Assembly (NCBI RefSeq): GCF_900141845.1
Contig: NZ_FQZB01000024.1
Span: 3,845-67,844 of the forward strand
Reading direction: 5' to 3'
Length of the DNA: 64,000 nucleotides
Source of the DNA: Clostridium cavendishii DSM 21758
GTDB taxonomy: Bacteria > Bacillota > Clostridia > Clostridiales > Clostridiaceae
Part shown: one piece after another, positions 1 to 8,889 of the stretch
How positions within the stretch are numbered: position 1 is the first letter of the stretch
How the letters are laid out: each line of letters opens with the position of its first letter
Program-made: the position numbers and the translations under genes
The notes under the pieces: model-generated
Seen by the model: only the letters and a program-made list of their open reading frames with translations
The model's database searches: none
What the model was told of the DNA's origin: nothing

Positions 1-864
1 GCCAATAGATCTGTTGCTTTGCCTTGGAGTATTTTTGATGATCAAAGAGATTCTTTATCACTTTTAGATTCAGGTTGGATTCAAGTATATGTAGAAGATG
101 CACAAGAAGCTTTAGATACCATAATAGAAGCTTACAAATTAGCAGAAGACAATAGAGTTTTAACACCAGTTATGGTGAATTTAGATGGATTTGTATTAAC
201 GCATACCTACGAGGGAATTGATATACCTTCAAAAGAAGAGGTTGATAATTTCCTACCTTTCTTTAACTTTCCTTATAAGATGGATTTTGAAAAACCAAAA
301 AATATATTTTTTTCATCATCGCCTGAGCACAATATAGCCTTTAAGTATGCTCAACATTTAGCAATGATAAAGGCCAAAGAGGTAATAAAAGAATTAGATA
401 CTGAATTTGAAAATATATTTCATAGATCCTATGGAGGATTACTTAAAGGTTATTTGGTAGAAGATGCAGAGATTGTATTAATTACTTTAGGGAGTATAAC
501 AGGAACAGCAAGAGAAGTAGTTGATGAATTAAGAGAAACGGGAAAAAAAGTAGGAATAGTAAAACTAAGATATATGAGACCATTTCCAGCGGAAGCACTT
601 TTAGAAAGTTTAAGAGGGGTAAAGATAGTTGGAGTTTTTGAAAAAGATATTTCATTTGGTTATGAAGGAACTGTATTTACTAATGTAGCATCAACACTTA
701 AATCTACAGATAATTCTATAAAAGTGTTTGATTTTATAGGTGGTTTAGGAGGAAAAAATGTATCTAAAAATGATATTAGAAATATTTTTCTTAAATTAAT
801 AGAAATAAAAAATGGAGGAGAGTTACAAAGGGTAAATTTCGTTAATATAGGGGTTGAAGTGTAA
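1..864 (+). CDS. porA: 2-oxoacid:ferredoxin oxidoreductase alpha subunit (pyruvate type), 5'-truncated
   Basis: The reading frame is open from base 1, so the gene starts outside the window and only the C-terminal part (about 287 residues) is visible. That part holds the end of the pyrimidine-binding domain (DDQRDSLSLLDSGWIQ, near the start) and the C-terminal transketolase-like domain (ITLGSITGTAREVV, then KKVGIVKLRYMRPFP). In this family the alpha subunit works with a TPP-binding beta subunit and small gamma and delta (ferredoxin-like) subunits to decarboxylate pyruvate to acetyl-CoA, reducing ferredoxin in the cytoplasm. The stop codon overlaps the start of porB, so the two are translationally coupled. 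Pyruvate is the likely substrate from the beta partner; a branched-chain 2-oxoacid enzyme is the main alternative. Confidence 0.88.
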   Translation, partial: ANRSVALPWSIFDDQRDSLSLLDSGWIQVYVEDAQEALDTIIEAYKLAEDNRVLTPVMVNLDGFVLTHTYEGIDIPSKEEVDNFLPFFNFPYKMDFEKPKNIFFSSSPEHNIAFKYAQHLAMIKAKEVIKELDTEFENIFHRSYGGLLKGYLVEDAEIVLITLGSITGTAREVVDELRETGKKVGIVKLRYMRPFPAEALLESLRGVKIVGVFEKDISFGYEGTVFTNVASTLKSTDNSIKVFDFIGGLGGKNVSKNDIRNIFLKLIEIKNGGELQRVNFVNIGVEV

Positions 865-1799
865 TGAAAGAATTAAAAATAAGTAAAGATGAATATTTTT
901 ATGGGCATAAAGCTTGTTCAGGATGTGGCGGAAGTCTAGCTGTAAGACTAGCATTAAAAGCACTTGGTAAAAATACTTTTGTAGTTATTCCAGCAGGATG
1001 CATGTCGGCTGTAGGTTTTATTTATCCACAGCTATGCTTTTCAGTAAATGCAATGATTTCTCAATTTGCTAGTACTGGGGCTATGTTATCTGGTGTTTAT
1101 GCAGGAGCAAAGGCATTAGGCTTAGAAAATTTTAATGTAGTTGGATTTGCAGGAGATGGGGGAACTGCAGATATAGGATTACAAGCATTATCTGGGGCTA
1201 TAGATAGAAATGATAAGATAATTTATATTTGTTATGATAACGAGGCTTATATGAATACTGGAGTTCAACAAAGTGGACTAACTCCTTATGGAGCAAGGAC
1301 TACAACTTCACCAGCAGGAGATAATATTCATGGTTCAGCTAATAGAAAGAAAGATATGTTTGAGATAGTAGCAGCTCATAAGATAAAATATGCAGCTACA
1401 GCAAGTATAGGTTATCCTAAGGATTTTATAAATAAGGTGTCAAAAGCAAAAGAGGTAGATGGAACCTCATATATTCATGTTTTTGCACCATGTCCAACAG
1501 GGTGGGGGATTAGCACAAGTGAAACAGTTTCTATTGCAAAGGAAGTTGTAGAATGTGGTCTATGGTATTTAGCTGAGTATGAAAATGGAGAGTTCATATT
1601 AAATAGAAAAATAGAAGAGTTTTCATCTGTTAAAAATTATCTAAAAAATCAAGGAAGATTTAAACATTTGGATGAAAGTGATATTGAAAGTATAATTAAA
1701 GAAAGGGATGAGAAATGGGGCAAAACTTTAAATAACTTTAAAGTTAATGAAGATAAGCTAATAGTTTTAAATGAAAATTCTACTTGCTGTGATAAATAA
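864..1799 (+). CDS. porB: 2-oxoacid:ferredoxin oxidoreductase beta subunit, TPP-binding
   Basis: A 311-residue protein. It opens with the family Cys motif KACSGCGGSLAVRL (about residues 17-30), a 4Fe-4S ligand pair, followed by the TPP-diphosphate/Mg signature GDGGTADIGLQAL and NEAYMNTGVQQSG (about 97-140). A Cys pair close to the C-terminus (TCCDK) and an internal CPTGWG fit the remaining cluster ligands seen in PorB. It supplies the thiamine and Fe-S centre that decarboxylates the 2-oxoacid and passes electrons to ferredoxin. The ATG shares its A with the porA stop (ATGA-type overlap), which indicates a porA-porB operon. A hairpin follows the stop at once. The beta-subunit length is normal for the four-subunit pyruvate enzyme. 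Confidence 0.92.
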   Translation: MKELKISKDEYFYGHKACSGCGGSLAVRLALKALGKNTFVVIPAGCMSAVGFIYPQLCFSVNAMISQFASTGAMLSGVYAGAKALGLENFNVVGFAGDGGTADIGLQALSGAIDRNDKIIYICYDNEAYMNTGVQQSGLTPYGARTTTSPAGDNIHGSANRKKDMFEIVAAHKIKYAATASIGYPKDFINKVSKAKEVDGTSYIHVFAPCPTGWGISTSETVSIAKEVVECGLWYLAEYENGEFILNRKIEEFSSVKNYLKNQGRFKHLDESDIESIIKERDEKWGKTLNNFKVNEDKLIVLNENSTCCDK

Positions 1800-1809
1800 A
1801 AATAGAATT

Positions 1810-1851
1810 AAAGAGCAATAAATATACTTTGAAGTCTATCTATTACTCTTT
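1810..1851. terminator. Shared terminator between porB and the MATE gene
   Basis: An 11-bp inverted repeat (AAAGAGCAATA / TATTACTCTTT) with one wobble position, followed by T-rich sequence on the plus strand. It lies between convergent genes, so it probably ends porAB and the MATE transcript alike. Confidence 0.6.
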
Positions 1852-1854
1852 TAT

Positions 1855-3201
1855 TCATTGTAATTTTTCGCGTAGTTTTTTCTTAAATAATGTATATATA
1901 AGTATTCCATCAAATGCCCATTGTATAGAAGTTATTATCCATACATAGATTACCGAAAGTTTTAAGATAAAGATAATAATAATCATTAATGGCATTCTTA
2001 TAACCCATGAACTTATAAGAGAAACCTTAAATGGAGTTTTTGTATCCCCAGAGCCTTTAAGTACGCCACCTACTATCATGGAAACAGCCATAAAAGGTTG
2101 TTCTATAGCTGCTATCATAAGGCAGTAAGTACCAAGTCGTATAACTTCAGCTTCTGAAGAGGTTATAAAGGCGGTTATAAGTATATGAGGTATTATTAAG
2201 AATAATAAAGCGCAAGCACTCATTATAACAGTTCCTAAAAATATAGACGTAAAGGCATATTCTTTCGCTTTTTTATAATCTTTTTCTCCTATTTTATGTC
2301 CAACTAGTGTAGTTGCAGCTACAGCAAAGCCCCAACCAGGCATAAAACTTATAGATTCTATAGTTGTAGTTATTTGATTTGCAGCAAAAGCTATTGTACC
2401 AAGGCTTACTATAAAGAAAGCGCCAAGAAGTCTACTTATACTAAAAGCACCTTCTTGCATAGATGATGGTATTGAAAGTTTAAATAGGCCTTTAAGCATG
2501 TCTAAGTTAAAATCTTTTATATACTTTAAACGAATCTTAATCTTAGAGTATTTAGCAATATAAAATGCTATAAATATAAAACCTACAATTTGAGCTGTAC
2601 AAGTAGCTATAGCAGCTCCTTTTATTCCAAGCTCAGGAAAACCGAATTTTCCAAATATAAGAGAGTAATCTAAACCTATATTTATAATATTTATTATTAT
2701 TGAAGCAATTAAAGGTGTTTTAGTATTTCCTGATCCTCTTAAACAAGCATTTAGTGCATTCATAGCCATGTTAAAGCCTATTCCTATAGCTGCTATTCTC
2801 ATAAATGAAGAACCAAGAGTTATAACATTTTCTTGAGCACCAGCTAGTTTAAAGATTTCATGTGAAAAGAAGAAAAATATAAAACTTAAAATTAAAGCTA
2901 CAAATACTGCAACTATAAATCCCAAGGTGGCATATTCTTCAGCTAAATCAATTCTTTTAGCACCTATGTTTCTAGCAACTAAAGATGTTATTCCGATAGA
3001 TATACCACAAGCTATAAGTATATTTGAAAAGGTATAGACTATTTCGGAACTTAATCCAACGCTACTTACAGCTATATTTCCTCCATATTTACCAACCATC
3101 ATAGTATCAAAAACCCAAATCATCATATATAAAGTCATTTCACCTACAGCTGGTAGGGCAAGTTTTAAAACATCTATAACAGTATCTTTTCGTAACTTCA
3201 T
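1855..3201 (-). CDS. MATE family multidrug/cation efflux transporter
   Basis: A 448-residue integral membrane protein with about 12 hydrophobic segments, arranged as two homologous MatE halves. The N-terminal half has LALPAVGEMTLYMMIWVFDT and MVGKYGG; MNALNACLRGSGNTKTPLIA closes the first half and VGGVLKGSGDTKTPF is the matching motif in the second. Family members export drugs or other organic cations by Na+ or H+ antiport; the substrate here cannot be read from sequence. The ATG follows GAGGGGG at a good distance. An AraC-type regulator lies just upstream on the same strand, separated by about 250 bp that contain a long palindrome, so control by that regulator is possible but not shown. Confidence 0.9.
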   Translation of the reverse strand: MKLRKDTVIDVLKLALPAVGEMTLYMMIWVFDTMMVGKYGGNIAVSSVGLSSEIVYTFSNILIACGISIGITSLVARNIGAKRIDLAEEYATLGFIVAVFVALILSFIFFFFSHEIFKLAGAQENVITLGSSFMRIAAIGIGFNMAMNALNACLRGSGNTKTPLIASIIINIINIGLDYSLIFGKFGFPELGIKGAAIATCTAQIVGFIFIAFYIAKYSKIKIRLKYIKDFNLDMLKGLFKLSIPSSMQEGAFSISRLLGAFFIVSLGTIAFAANQITTTIESISFMPGWGFAVAATTLVGHKIGEKDYKKAKEYAFTSIFLGTVIMSACALLFLIIPHILITAFITSSEAEVIRLGTYCLMIAAIEQPFMAVSMIVGGVLKGSGDTKTPFKVSLISSWVIRMPLMIIIIFILKLSVIYVWIITSIQWAFDGILIYTLFKKKLREKLQ

Positions 3202-3325
3202 TGTTATCCCCCTCTTTTGTTAATAAGTCTAAGTTTAAAAAAAATTATTTATAGATCATAAATTTAGTTATATCATTATAAAAGAATAATAATATAATTT
3301 GTAGTTTTCTCATATCTAGCACTTT

Positions 3326-3395
3326 AAGTGGGCTTATAGAAATTTTAATGACTAGGAGTTTGTCCAGGTCATAAGAAAATTCTATAAGCCCACTT
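3326..3395 (+). repeat. Long near-perfect palindrome between the MATE and AraC genes
   Basis: Arms AAGTGGGCTTATAGAA (3326-3341) and TTCTATAAGCCCACTT (3380-3395) are perfect 16-bp complements. The inner bases (ATGAC and GTCAT) extend the pairing, giving a rod of about 70 nt with a small loop. A run of T follows on the plus strand, so it looks like a plus-strand terminator or small RNA, yet both flanking genes are on the minus strand. It may be a mobile palindromic repeat. Confidence 0.6.
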
Positions 3396-3453
3396 TTTTA
3401 TTATATTAAATTTCAACATTAAATGTAAGTGGTTTTATGGTAAAATATTAAGC

Positions 3454-4203
3454 TTAAGTAGTATAGTTCATATTTCTAAAGCTCAAAGGTGTTTGCTTTG
3501 TTAGTTTTTTAAATGTCATATTATAATAGTTTTGATTGTTAAAACCTACAGATAAAGCTATATCTAAAATAGTCATATTATCTTGTAGAAGCATTTCTTT
3601 ACTTTTTTCTATTCTGACTTCATTCAAAAATTGAGAAAAGGTCTTTTTAGTCTCCTTTTTAAATAAAGTACAGAAATAACATTTATTTATTTTTAAAAAA
3701 CTAGAAACATCCTCTAATGTTATTGGCTTGTTATAATTGTCATTTATGTATTTAATAGCTTTGTTAACATAAAAACTATGGTTTACATCTTTAATATCTA
3801 AAAGATTAAACTTTGAAGATGTATCATAAAAGATACTTCTTAATAAGGTTATCATATGAGGAATGCAAGTTTTAGGTTTATATAATATATTATAACTGTT
3901 TGATTTTTTTATATTATAGGGTCCTAAAATAAACATACCAAGTTCAGGCTTTGTTTTATCAATAAAACAAGCTGTAAAATTTATTTCAGATAAAATAGAT
4001 ATAGTTATGAATTCATTATTAGTAGAAGAAAATCTGTCTTTTGCTTTTAAATATATATTATTATTGTTGAATAATTTTAGTGAATCAGTATTATAGCCAA
4101 TAGCATTAATTAAATTCCCATTATTATCAATTGCTACAATAGGAATATGGGTACATGAAAAAAATTTTTCTATAGTTTCACAGATAGTAGGTTTTAATAA
4201 CAA
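3454..4203 (-). CDS. AraC-family transcriptional regulator
   Basis: A 249-residue protein. The C-terminal 100 residues are a classic AraC double helix-turn-helix: KAIKYINDNYNKPITLEDVS, then the second helix-turn-helix ILDIALSVGFNNQNYYNMTF and a TPLSFR tail. The N-terminal about 145 residues would be the sensor domain; it matches no family I can name. Translation starts at TTG, with GGAGGG about 8 bases upstream. The gene is divergent from the Fur-boxed siderophore ABC operon and shares its upstream region. AraC proteins that sense ferric siderophores are known in Firmicutes, so control of that operon is a reasonable inference. It could equally control the MATE gene downstream. Confidence 0.88.
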   Translation of the reverse strand: MLLKPTICETIEKFFSCTHIPIVAIDNNGNLINAIGYNTDSLKLFNNNNIYLKAKDRFSSTNNEFITISILSEINFTACFIDKTKPELGMFILGPYNIKKSNSYNILYKPKTCIPHMITLLRSIFYDTSSKFNLLDIKDVNHSFYVNKAIKYINDNYNKPITLEDVSSFLKINKCYFCTLFKKETKKTFSQFLNEVRIEKSKEMLLQDNMTILDIALSVGFNNQNYYNMTFKKLTKQTPLSFRNMNYTT

Positions 4204-4296
4204 AAAAATCCCTCCAAATTTAAAGATTATAAAAATATAGTTATAAAAATATAAATATACTTAAGATTTTAAAGAGTATAATTGTTAAAATTAATT

Positions 4297-4315
4297 GAGA
4301 ATGAAAATCATTAGT
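4297..4315 (+). promoter_or_regulatory. Fur box upstream of the siderophore transporter operon
   Basis: GAGAATGAAAATCATTAGT matches 15 of 19 positions of the classical Fur consensus (GATAATGATAATCATTATC). It lies just downstream of a TATAAT hexamer (4277-4282), about where transcription should start. Iron-loaded Fur would therefore block the operon beginning at 4382. Confidence 0.8.
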
Positions 4316-4381
4316 GGAAAATAAATTATAGCATTGAAAATTTATAAGTGTCAAATAAGATTTATTTACAGAGGAGGATAT

Positions 4382-5335
4382 ATGAAGAAAATTTATCTGG
4401 TATTGATTCTTGTTATTCTATCAGTAGCATCTATATTTATTGGAGTAAGTGATATATCTATTTTTGATGTTTTAAATACGAGGACCGAAAAGTTTAAAAT
4501 ATTATTAATAAGTAGAATTCCAAGATTGATAAGTATTATAGTAGCTGGGATAAGTATGAGTATTACAGGACTTATAATGCAACAAATAACAAAAAATAAA
4601 TTTGTATCACCAAGTACAGCAGCTACCATAGATTCAGCAAAATTAGGAATTTTAGTTGCTTTGATGATGTTTACAGGAGCTACATCAATTCAAAAGATGA
4701 TAATTTCATTTGTCTTTGCTCTTGCAGGTACTTTTATATTTATGAAGATACTTAAAAAGATAAAGTTTAAAAATGCTGTATTTATACCGTTGGTAGGAAT
4801 AATGTTTGGAAATATAATAGATTCAGTAACAACATTTTTTGCTTACAAATATGATTTAGTTCAAAATATTTCAGCTTGGCTAGATGGAGATTTTTCAAGA
4901 GTTATAAAAGGTAGATATGAATTACTTTATATTAGCATTCCTCTTGTAATAATAGCTTATTTATATGCAAATAAGTTTACTATTGTAGGAATGGGCGAAG
5001 ATTTTTCAACTAATTTAGGAATGAATTATGAAAGAATTGTAAATATAGGCATTTGTATTGTAGCGTTAGTATCGGCGGTAGTTGTGATAACTGTTGGTAA
5101 GATACCTTTTTTAGGAATAATAATTCCTAATATAGTTACATTATATTTAGGAGATGATACTAAGAAAAATATACCATACATAGCTCTCTTAGGTGCTATA
5201 TTTTTAATGGCTTGTGATATTTTAGGCAGGATTGTTATATATCCATATGAAGTATCTATAGGTCTAACAGTTGGAATAATAGGTAGCATAATATTCTTAT
5301 ATTTGATAAGCAGGAGGGAAGTTTATGGTAGCTAA
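4382..5335 (+). CDS. Iron-siderophore ABC transporter permease 1 (FecCD family)
   Basis: A 317-residue membrane protein with about 9-10 hydrophobic segments and FecCD family motifs: RIPRLISIIVAGISMSITGL near residue 50 and VGKIPFLGIIIPNIVTLYLG near 240. FecCD permeases form homo- or heterodimeric channels for ferric siderophores or haem. A start 48 bases upstream is possible, but the ATG at 4382 has AGAGGAGG six bases away and opens directly into the first membrane helix, so I take it. It overlaps the second permease by 11 bases. The permease-permease-ATPase-binding protein order is that of Bacillus yclNOPQ (petrobactin) and Vibrio fat systems, which suggests a catecholate-type ferric siderophore. 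The upstream Fur box supports iron control. Confidence 0.9.
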   Translation: MKKIYLVLILVILSVASIFIGVSDISIFDVLNTRTEKFKILLISRIPRLISIIVAGISMSITGLIMQQITKNKFVSPSTAATIDSAKLGILVALMMFTGATSIQKMIISFVFALAGTFIFMKILKKIKFKNAVFIPLVGIMFGNIIDSVTTFFAYKYDLVQNISAWLDGDFSRVIKGRYELLYISIPLVIIAYLYANKFTIVGMGEDFSTNLGMNYERIVNIGICIVALVSAVVVITVGKIPFLGIIIPNIVTLYLGDDTKKNIPYIALLGAIFLMACDILGRIVIYPYEVSIGLTVGIIGSIIFLYLISRREVYGS

Positions 5336-6275
5336 AAAAAGGATAAGCCTTCTGTTAATATTGGCACTTATATCTATAGCTATATATAGTTTTAGTGGTT
5401 TAAATATCAGTAATTTAAACTACGTACTATCAAAAAGATTAGTTAAAATATTAGTGATATGTCTAACAGGGGGAACTATTGCAGTATCATCTATTATGTT
5501 TCAAACAATAACTAATAATAGAATACTAACACCTAGCATATTAGGGTTAGATGCAGTATATATGTTTATACAAACTCTAGTTGTGTTTTTATTTGGAGCT
5601 AATAGTAAGGTAATAACAAATAATAATATTAATTTTGGTATATCTACATCTTTAATGATTGCTTTCTCATTTTTATTATTTAAGCTTTTATTTAGAAGAG
5701 AGAATAATAATATATTTTTACTTCTTTTAGTAGGGCTTATATGTGGGAGTTTATTTCAATCACTTTCTTCCTTTATGCAGACTTTAATCGATCCAAAAGC
5801 ATTTCAAACAGTTCAAGATAAGATGTTTGCAAGCTTTAATAATGTAAATACAAACCTTATTATAATTTCACTTATAGTTATCCTTATAATAATAATCTGT
5901 ATTTATGATTATGTTGATATTTTAGATGTTTTAGCATTAGGAAAAGACCAAGCTATTAATCTAGGTGTTGATTATGATAAAAACATAAAAGTTATACTTA
6001 TAGTAATTTCAATATTGGTTTCAATATCAACAGCTTTGGTCGGGAGTATAACGTTTTTTGGAATTATTGCTTCAAATTTAACTTATCAAGTTATGAAAAC
6101 TTATAAGCATAGACACATTTTAGTTGGTTCAATATTCTTAAGCATAATAGCTTTAGTGCTTGGACAATTTATTGTGGAAAGATTATTAAACTTTAAGACA
6201 ACCCTTAGCGTAATAATAAACTTCATAGGTGGAGTATATTTTCTATATTTGCTGTTAAAGGAGAGTAGAGCATGA
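5325..6275 (+). CDS. Iron-siderophore ABC transporter permease 2 (FecCD family)
   Basis: A 316-residue protein, hydrophobic throughout, paralogous to the preceding permease. It shows RLVKILVICLTGGTIAVSSI near residue 37, a TFFGIIASNLTYQ stretch near 245 and RHILVGSIFLSIIALVLGQF near 265, the coupling region of FecCD permeases. Its ATG lies inside the end of the first permease gene, with GGAGGG seven bases upstream, and its own end overlaps the ATPase start by four bases. It most likely forms the heterodimeric membrane channel with permease 1. It corresponds in position to yclO or fatC. Confidence 0.9.
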   Translation: MVAKKRISLLLILALISIAIYSFSGLNISNLNYVLSKRLVKILVICLTGGTIAVSSIMFQTITNNRILTPSILGLDAVYMFIQTLVVFLFGANSKVITNNNINFGISTSLMIAFSFLLFKLLFRRENNNIFLLLLVGLICGSLFQSLSSFMQTLIDPKAFQTVQDKMFASFNNVNTNLIIISLIVILIIIICIYDYVDILDVLALGKDQAINLGVDYDKNIKVILIVISILVSISTALVGSITFFGIIASNLTYQVMKTYKHRHILVGSIFLSIIALVLGQFIVERLLNFKTTLSVIINFIGGVYFLYLLLKESRA

Positions 6276-7027
6276 TTGAAGTGAAAAATATAGTTAAAAG
6301 TTATGGTAGTAAGAAAGTGGTAGAAGGTGTTTCATTAAAAATACATAAAGGAAAGATAACATCATTTATAGGACCTAATGGAGCTGGAAAGAGCACACTA
6401 CTATCAATAATAAGTAGACTTATAAAAGCAGATTCAGGAGAGATAATTATAGATGATATAGAGCTTTCAAAATGGAAAAGTAAAGATTTAGCTAAAAAGA
6501 TTTCAATATTAAAACAATCAAATAATATAAATTTAAGATTAACTGTGAGAGAGTTAGTTTGTTTTGGTAGATTTCCATATTCTCAAGGAAATTTAAAAAA
6601 AGAAGATATAAAGTATATTGAAGAAGCTATAGAGTTTATGAAACTTACAGATATACAAAATAAATATATAGATGAATTAAGTGGTGGACAAAAGCAAAGA
6701 GCGTTCATAGCTATGATATTAGCTCAAAACACTGAGTACATTTTATTAGATGAGCCACTTAACAATCTAGATATGAAACATTCTGTTGAAATAATGAGAA
6801 CTTTAAGGCAGTTAGTAGATGAATTGGGTAAAACAGTTATTATAGTTATACATGATATAAATTTTGCTTCTTGTTATTCAGATACTATAGTGGCTTTAAA
6901 GGACGGAAGATTAGTTAAAGAGGGATTAACTAATAGAATAATTGATGAATCTGTATTAAAAGAAATATATGATATGGATTTTAAAATTCAAAATATAAAT
7001 GATAATAAAATATGTATATATTTTTAA
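6272..7027 (+). CDS. Iron-siderophore ABC transporter ATP-binding protein
   Basis: A 251-residue ABC ATPase of the FepC/FhuC type, cytoplasmic and attached to the permease pair. Walker A is GPNGAGKST (residues 34-42), the signature is LSGGQKQRAFIAM (about 136), Walker B is YILLDEPLNNLD and the switch His is in VIIVIHDINFA. The start overlaps the previous gene (ATGA). A gap of 127 bp without a clear terminator separates it from the binding-protein gene, so the four genes can be co-transcribed. Confidence 0.93.
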   Translation: MIEVKNIVKSYGSKKVVEGVSLKIHKGKITSFIGPNGAGKSTLLSIISRLIKADSGEIIIDDIELSKWKSKDLAKKISILKQSNNINLRLTVRELVCFGRFPYSQGNLKKEDIKYIEEAIEFMKLTDIQNKYIDELSGGQKQRAFIAMILAQNTEYILLDEPLNNLDMKHSVEIMRTLRQLVDELGKTVIIVIHDINFASCYSDTIVALKDGRLVKEGLTNRIIDESVLKEIYDMDFKIQNINDNKICIYF

Positions 7028-7154
7028 AAACTTTATATAAGGATATATGCTGAAAGTGTCATTATAGGAATAACTATTTAAATATTTATATAGTTAAATA
7101 GTTTTATAGATAAATATTTACACAAAAAATAAGATTTAAAGAGAGGTAAAGAAA

Positions 7155-8090
7155 ATGAACAAAAAAATTATATCAATAGCAGTAGTAGTACTTATAGCCA
7201 TTGTAGGAAGTTTTGCTTTTACAAAGTTAAATAATAAAAAAGAAGACAAACCTCAAGGAATAAAAATAGCTAATGAATTAGGAGAAGTGACAGTAAATAA
7301 GAAACCCAAAAATGTAGTAGTTTTTGATTATGGAGTACTAGATGCTTTAAATAAAATGGGAGTAGACGTAAAGGCAATGCCTAAATCAAGTTTACCTTCA
7401 TATCTTTCAAAGTTTAAAGGGTCTGAGTATACAGATGCAGGAGCATTATTTGAACCAAACTTTGAAAAAATTAGCGAATTAAAACCTGAGCTTATAATAA
7501 TTGGTGGAAGACAAAAGAAATTAAGTGAAGAATTTAAGAAGATTGCACCAACAATATTAATGAATACAGAAGATAATGATTATATAGGTTCATTCTCTAA
7601 AAATGTGAAGACTTTAGGAGAAATTTTTGATAAGCAAGATGTTGTAGAAAAAGAATTAAAACAAATAAATGATAAAATTGAGAATTTAAATAAAAAAGTA
7701 AAAGAGAGTGGAAAAAATGCTCTTGTTGTAATGGCGAGTGATGGAGCTTTAAGTGCTTATGGAGAAGGTTCAAGATTTGGAATGATTCATAAAGAATTTG
7801 GTGTCCCAGCAGCAGATAAGAAAGTAGAGTCATCAAATCATGGACAAAAAATATCATTTGAATACCTAGTAGAAAAAAATCCTGATAATATGTTAGTTAT
7901 AGATAGGACAGCTATTGCTGGAGGAAAAGTTTCTGCTAAACAAGCTTTAGAAAATGATCTTGTAAAAACTACTAAAGCTTATAAAGAAAATAAAATAACT
8001 TACCTTACACCAGAAATCTGGTACATATCAACAGGTGGTTTAGAAGCTACAAACAAAATGATAGATGAAATAGAAAGTGCTATGAAGTAG
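7155..8090 (+). CDS. Siderophore-binding protein of the ABC transporter, N-terminally anchored
   Basis: A 311-residue periplasmic-binding-protein-like domain of the FatB/YclQ type. It has the two-lobe markers KPKNVVVFDYGVLDALNKMG (about residue 52) and FEPNFEKISELKPELIIIGG (about 100), and ends in EIWYISTGGLEATNKMIDEI. It should capture a ferric siderophore outside the membrane and deliver it to the permeases. The N-terminus has basic residues and a hydrophobic helix (ISIAVVVLIAIVGSFAF) but no cysteine, so there is no lipobox. Gram-positive binding proteins are usually lipoproteins; this one would be held by an uncleaved helix or released. The RBS is AGAGAGG before the ATG. Confidence 0.9.
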   Translation: MNKKIISIAVVVLIAIVGSFAFTKLNNKKEDKPQGIKIANELGEVTVNKKPKNVVVFDYGVLDALNKMGVDVKAMPKSSLPSYLSKFKGSEYTDAGALFEPNFEKISELKPELIIIGGRQKKLSEEFKKIAPTILMNTEDNDYIGSFSKNVKTLGEIFDKQDVVEKELKQINDKIENLNKKVKESGKNALVVMASDGALSAYGEGSRFGMIHKEFGVPAADKKVESSNHGQKISFEYLVEKNPDNMLVIDRTAIAGGKVSAKQALENDLVKTTKAYKENKITYLTPEIWYISTGGLEATNKMIDEIESAMK

Positions 8091-8100
8091 AGTAGTGCAA

Positions 8101-8176
8101 GGTGACGGGGCAAGTTTATTAATTTTCTTGTTCCGTCGCTACGCTCCAAGTCACCAAAAATTAATAAACTTACCCC
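8101..8176. repeat. Compound palindrome downstream of the siderophore operon
   Basis: Outer arms 8107-8126 and 8157-8176 match at 19 of 20 positions (GGGGCAAGTTTATTAATTTT against its complement). Inside are CTTG/CAAG, and GGTGAC at 8101 can pair with GTCACC at 8150. The GC-rich centre (CCGTCGCTACGCTCC) differs sharply from the AT-rich surroundings. It may end the operon, but there is no T-run, so a dispersed palindromic element is more likely. The rest of the gap to 8476 shows nothing else I can name. Confidence 0.55.
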
Positions 8177-8476
8177 TATTCACAATTGCAGAAAGTGCAT
8201 GCTTAGTATAGGCTAGGTATGCGCTTTTTGAGTATATATTTTTATACTGGGTTATTGCAACTTTGTAATAAGGATTGATTAAAATATTACGAAGGAACTA
8301 CTGAAATTAGAGAGGCTGGTAATGTTCTTTAAAAATTAATAATACGGTGAAAAAAATAAAATAGAGATTTTTAGATATTTAAGAACAATAATGAATTTAT
8401 TGAAACTATATGCTATAATTACTAGTAATTGGCTTTGACAGGTGAATTATTATAGCAATAAAGGGGGAAGGAAAAT

Positions 8477-8659
8477 ATGAAAGATATTATAATAATTTTA
8501 GGAGTAATAATTGGTGTTGTTCTGTTTATTGTAGGTAAGAAATCACAAACCTATAAGTATTTAAAGATTATAGGAGTAATAATTATTGTGGTTTGTTTAG
8601 GTATAGAAATATCACCTGATTTTATAAGAGGGTTTATGAACGGATTGCAAGGTAAATAA
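8477..8659 (+). CDS. Small two-helix membrane protein, function unknown
   Basis: A 60-residue protein with two hydrophobic segments (IIIILGVIIGVVLFIVG, residues 4-20, and IIGVIIIVVCLGIEI, about 31-45) joined by a short basic loop (KKSQTYKYLK). A strong GGGGGAAGG ribosome binding site precedes the ATG and a good terminator follows the stop, which is why I accept it as a gene. I do not recognise a family. It stands alone between the siderophore operon and yaaA. Confidence 0.6.
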   Translation: MKDIIIILGVIIGVVLFIVGKKSQTYKYLKIIGVIIIVVCLGIEISPDFIRGFMNGLQGK

Positions 8660-8705
8660 GTACATTCTTATTGTAATACCTAACTATAAAAATAAATAAA
8701 TTTTC

Positions 8706-8746
8706 AAAATACCGTAGTATTCAGAAATGGATTTTACGGTATTTTT
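8706..8746 (+). terminator. Rho-independent terminator of the small membrane protein gene
   Basis: Perfect 11-bp arms AAAATACCGTA and TACGGTATTTT around an 18-nt loop, ending in T residues. Confidence 0.7.
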
Positions 8747-8889
8747 AGTTAGAAATTAAAAGAATGTTGATATGATGTTTATAAACGATTAAACTTTTTT
8801 ATAAAACTACAATTACAGAGTTAAATGCGAGAAAAACTTTATTTAATAATAATTAATATTAGTGTATAATTAAATTAGAGGTGATAATT

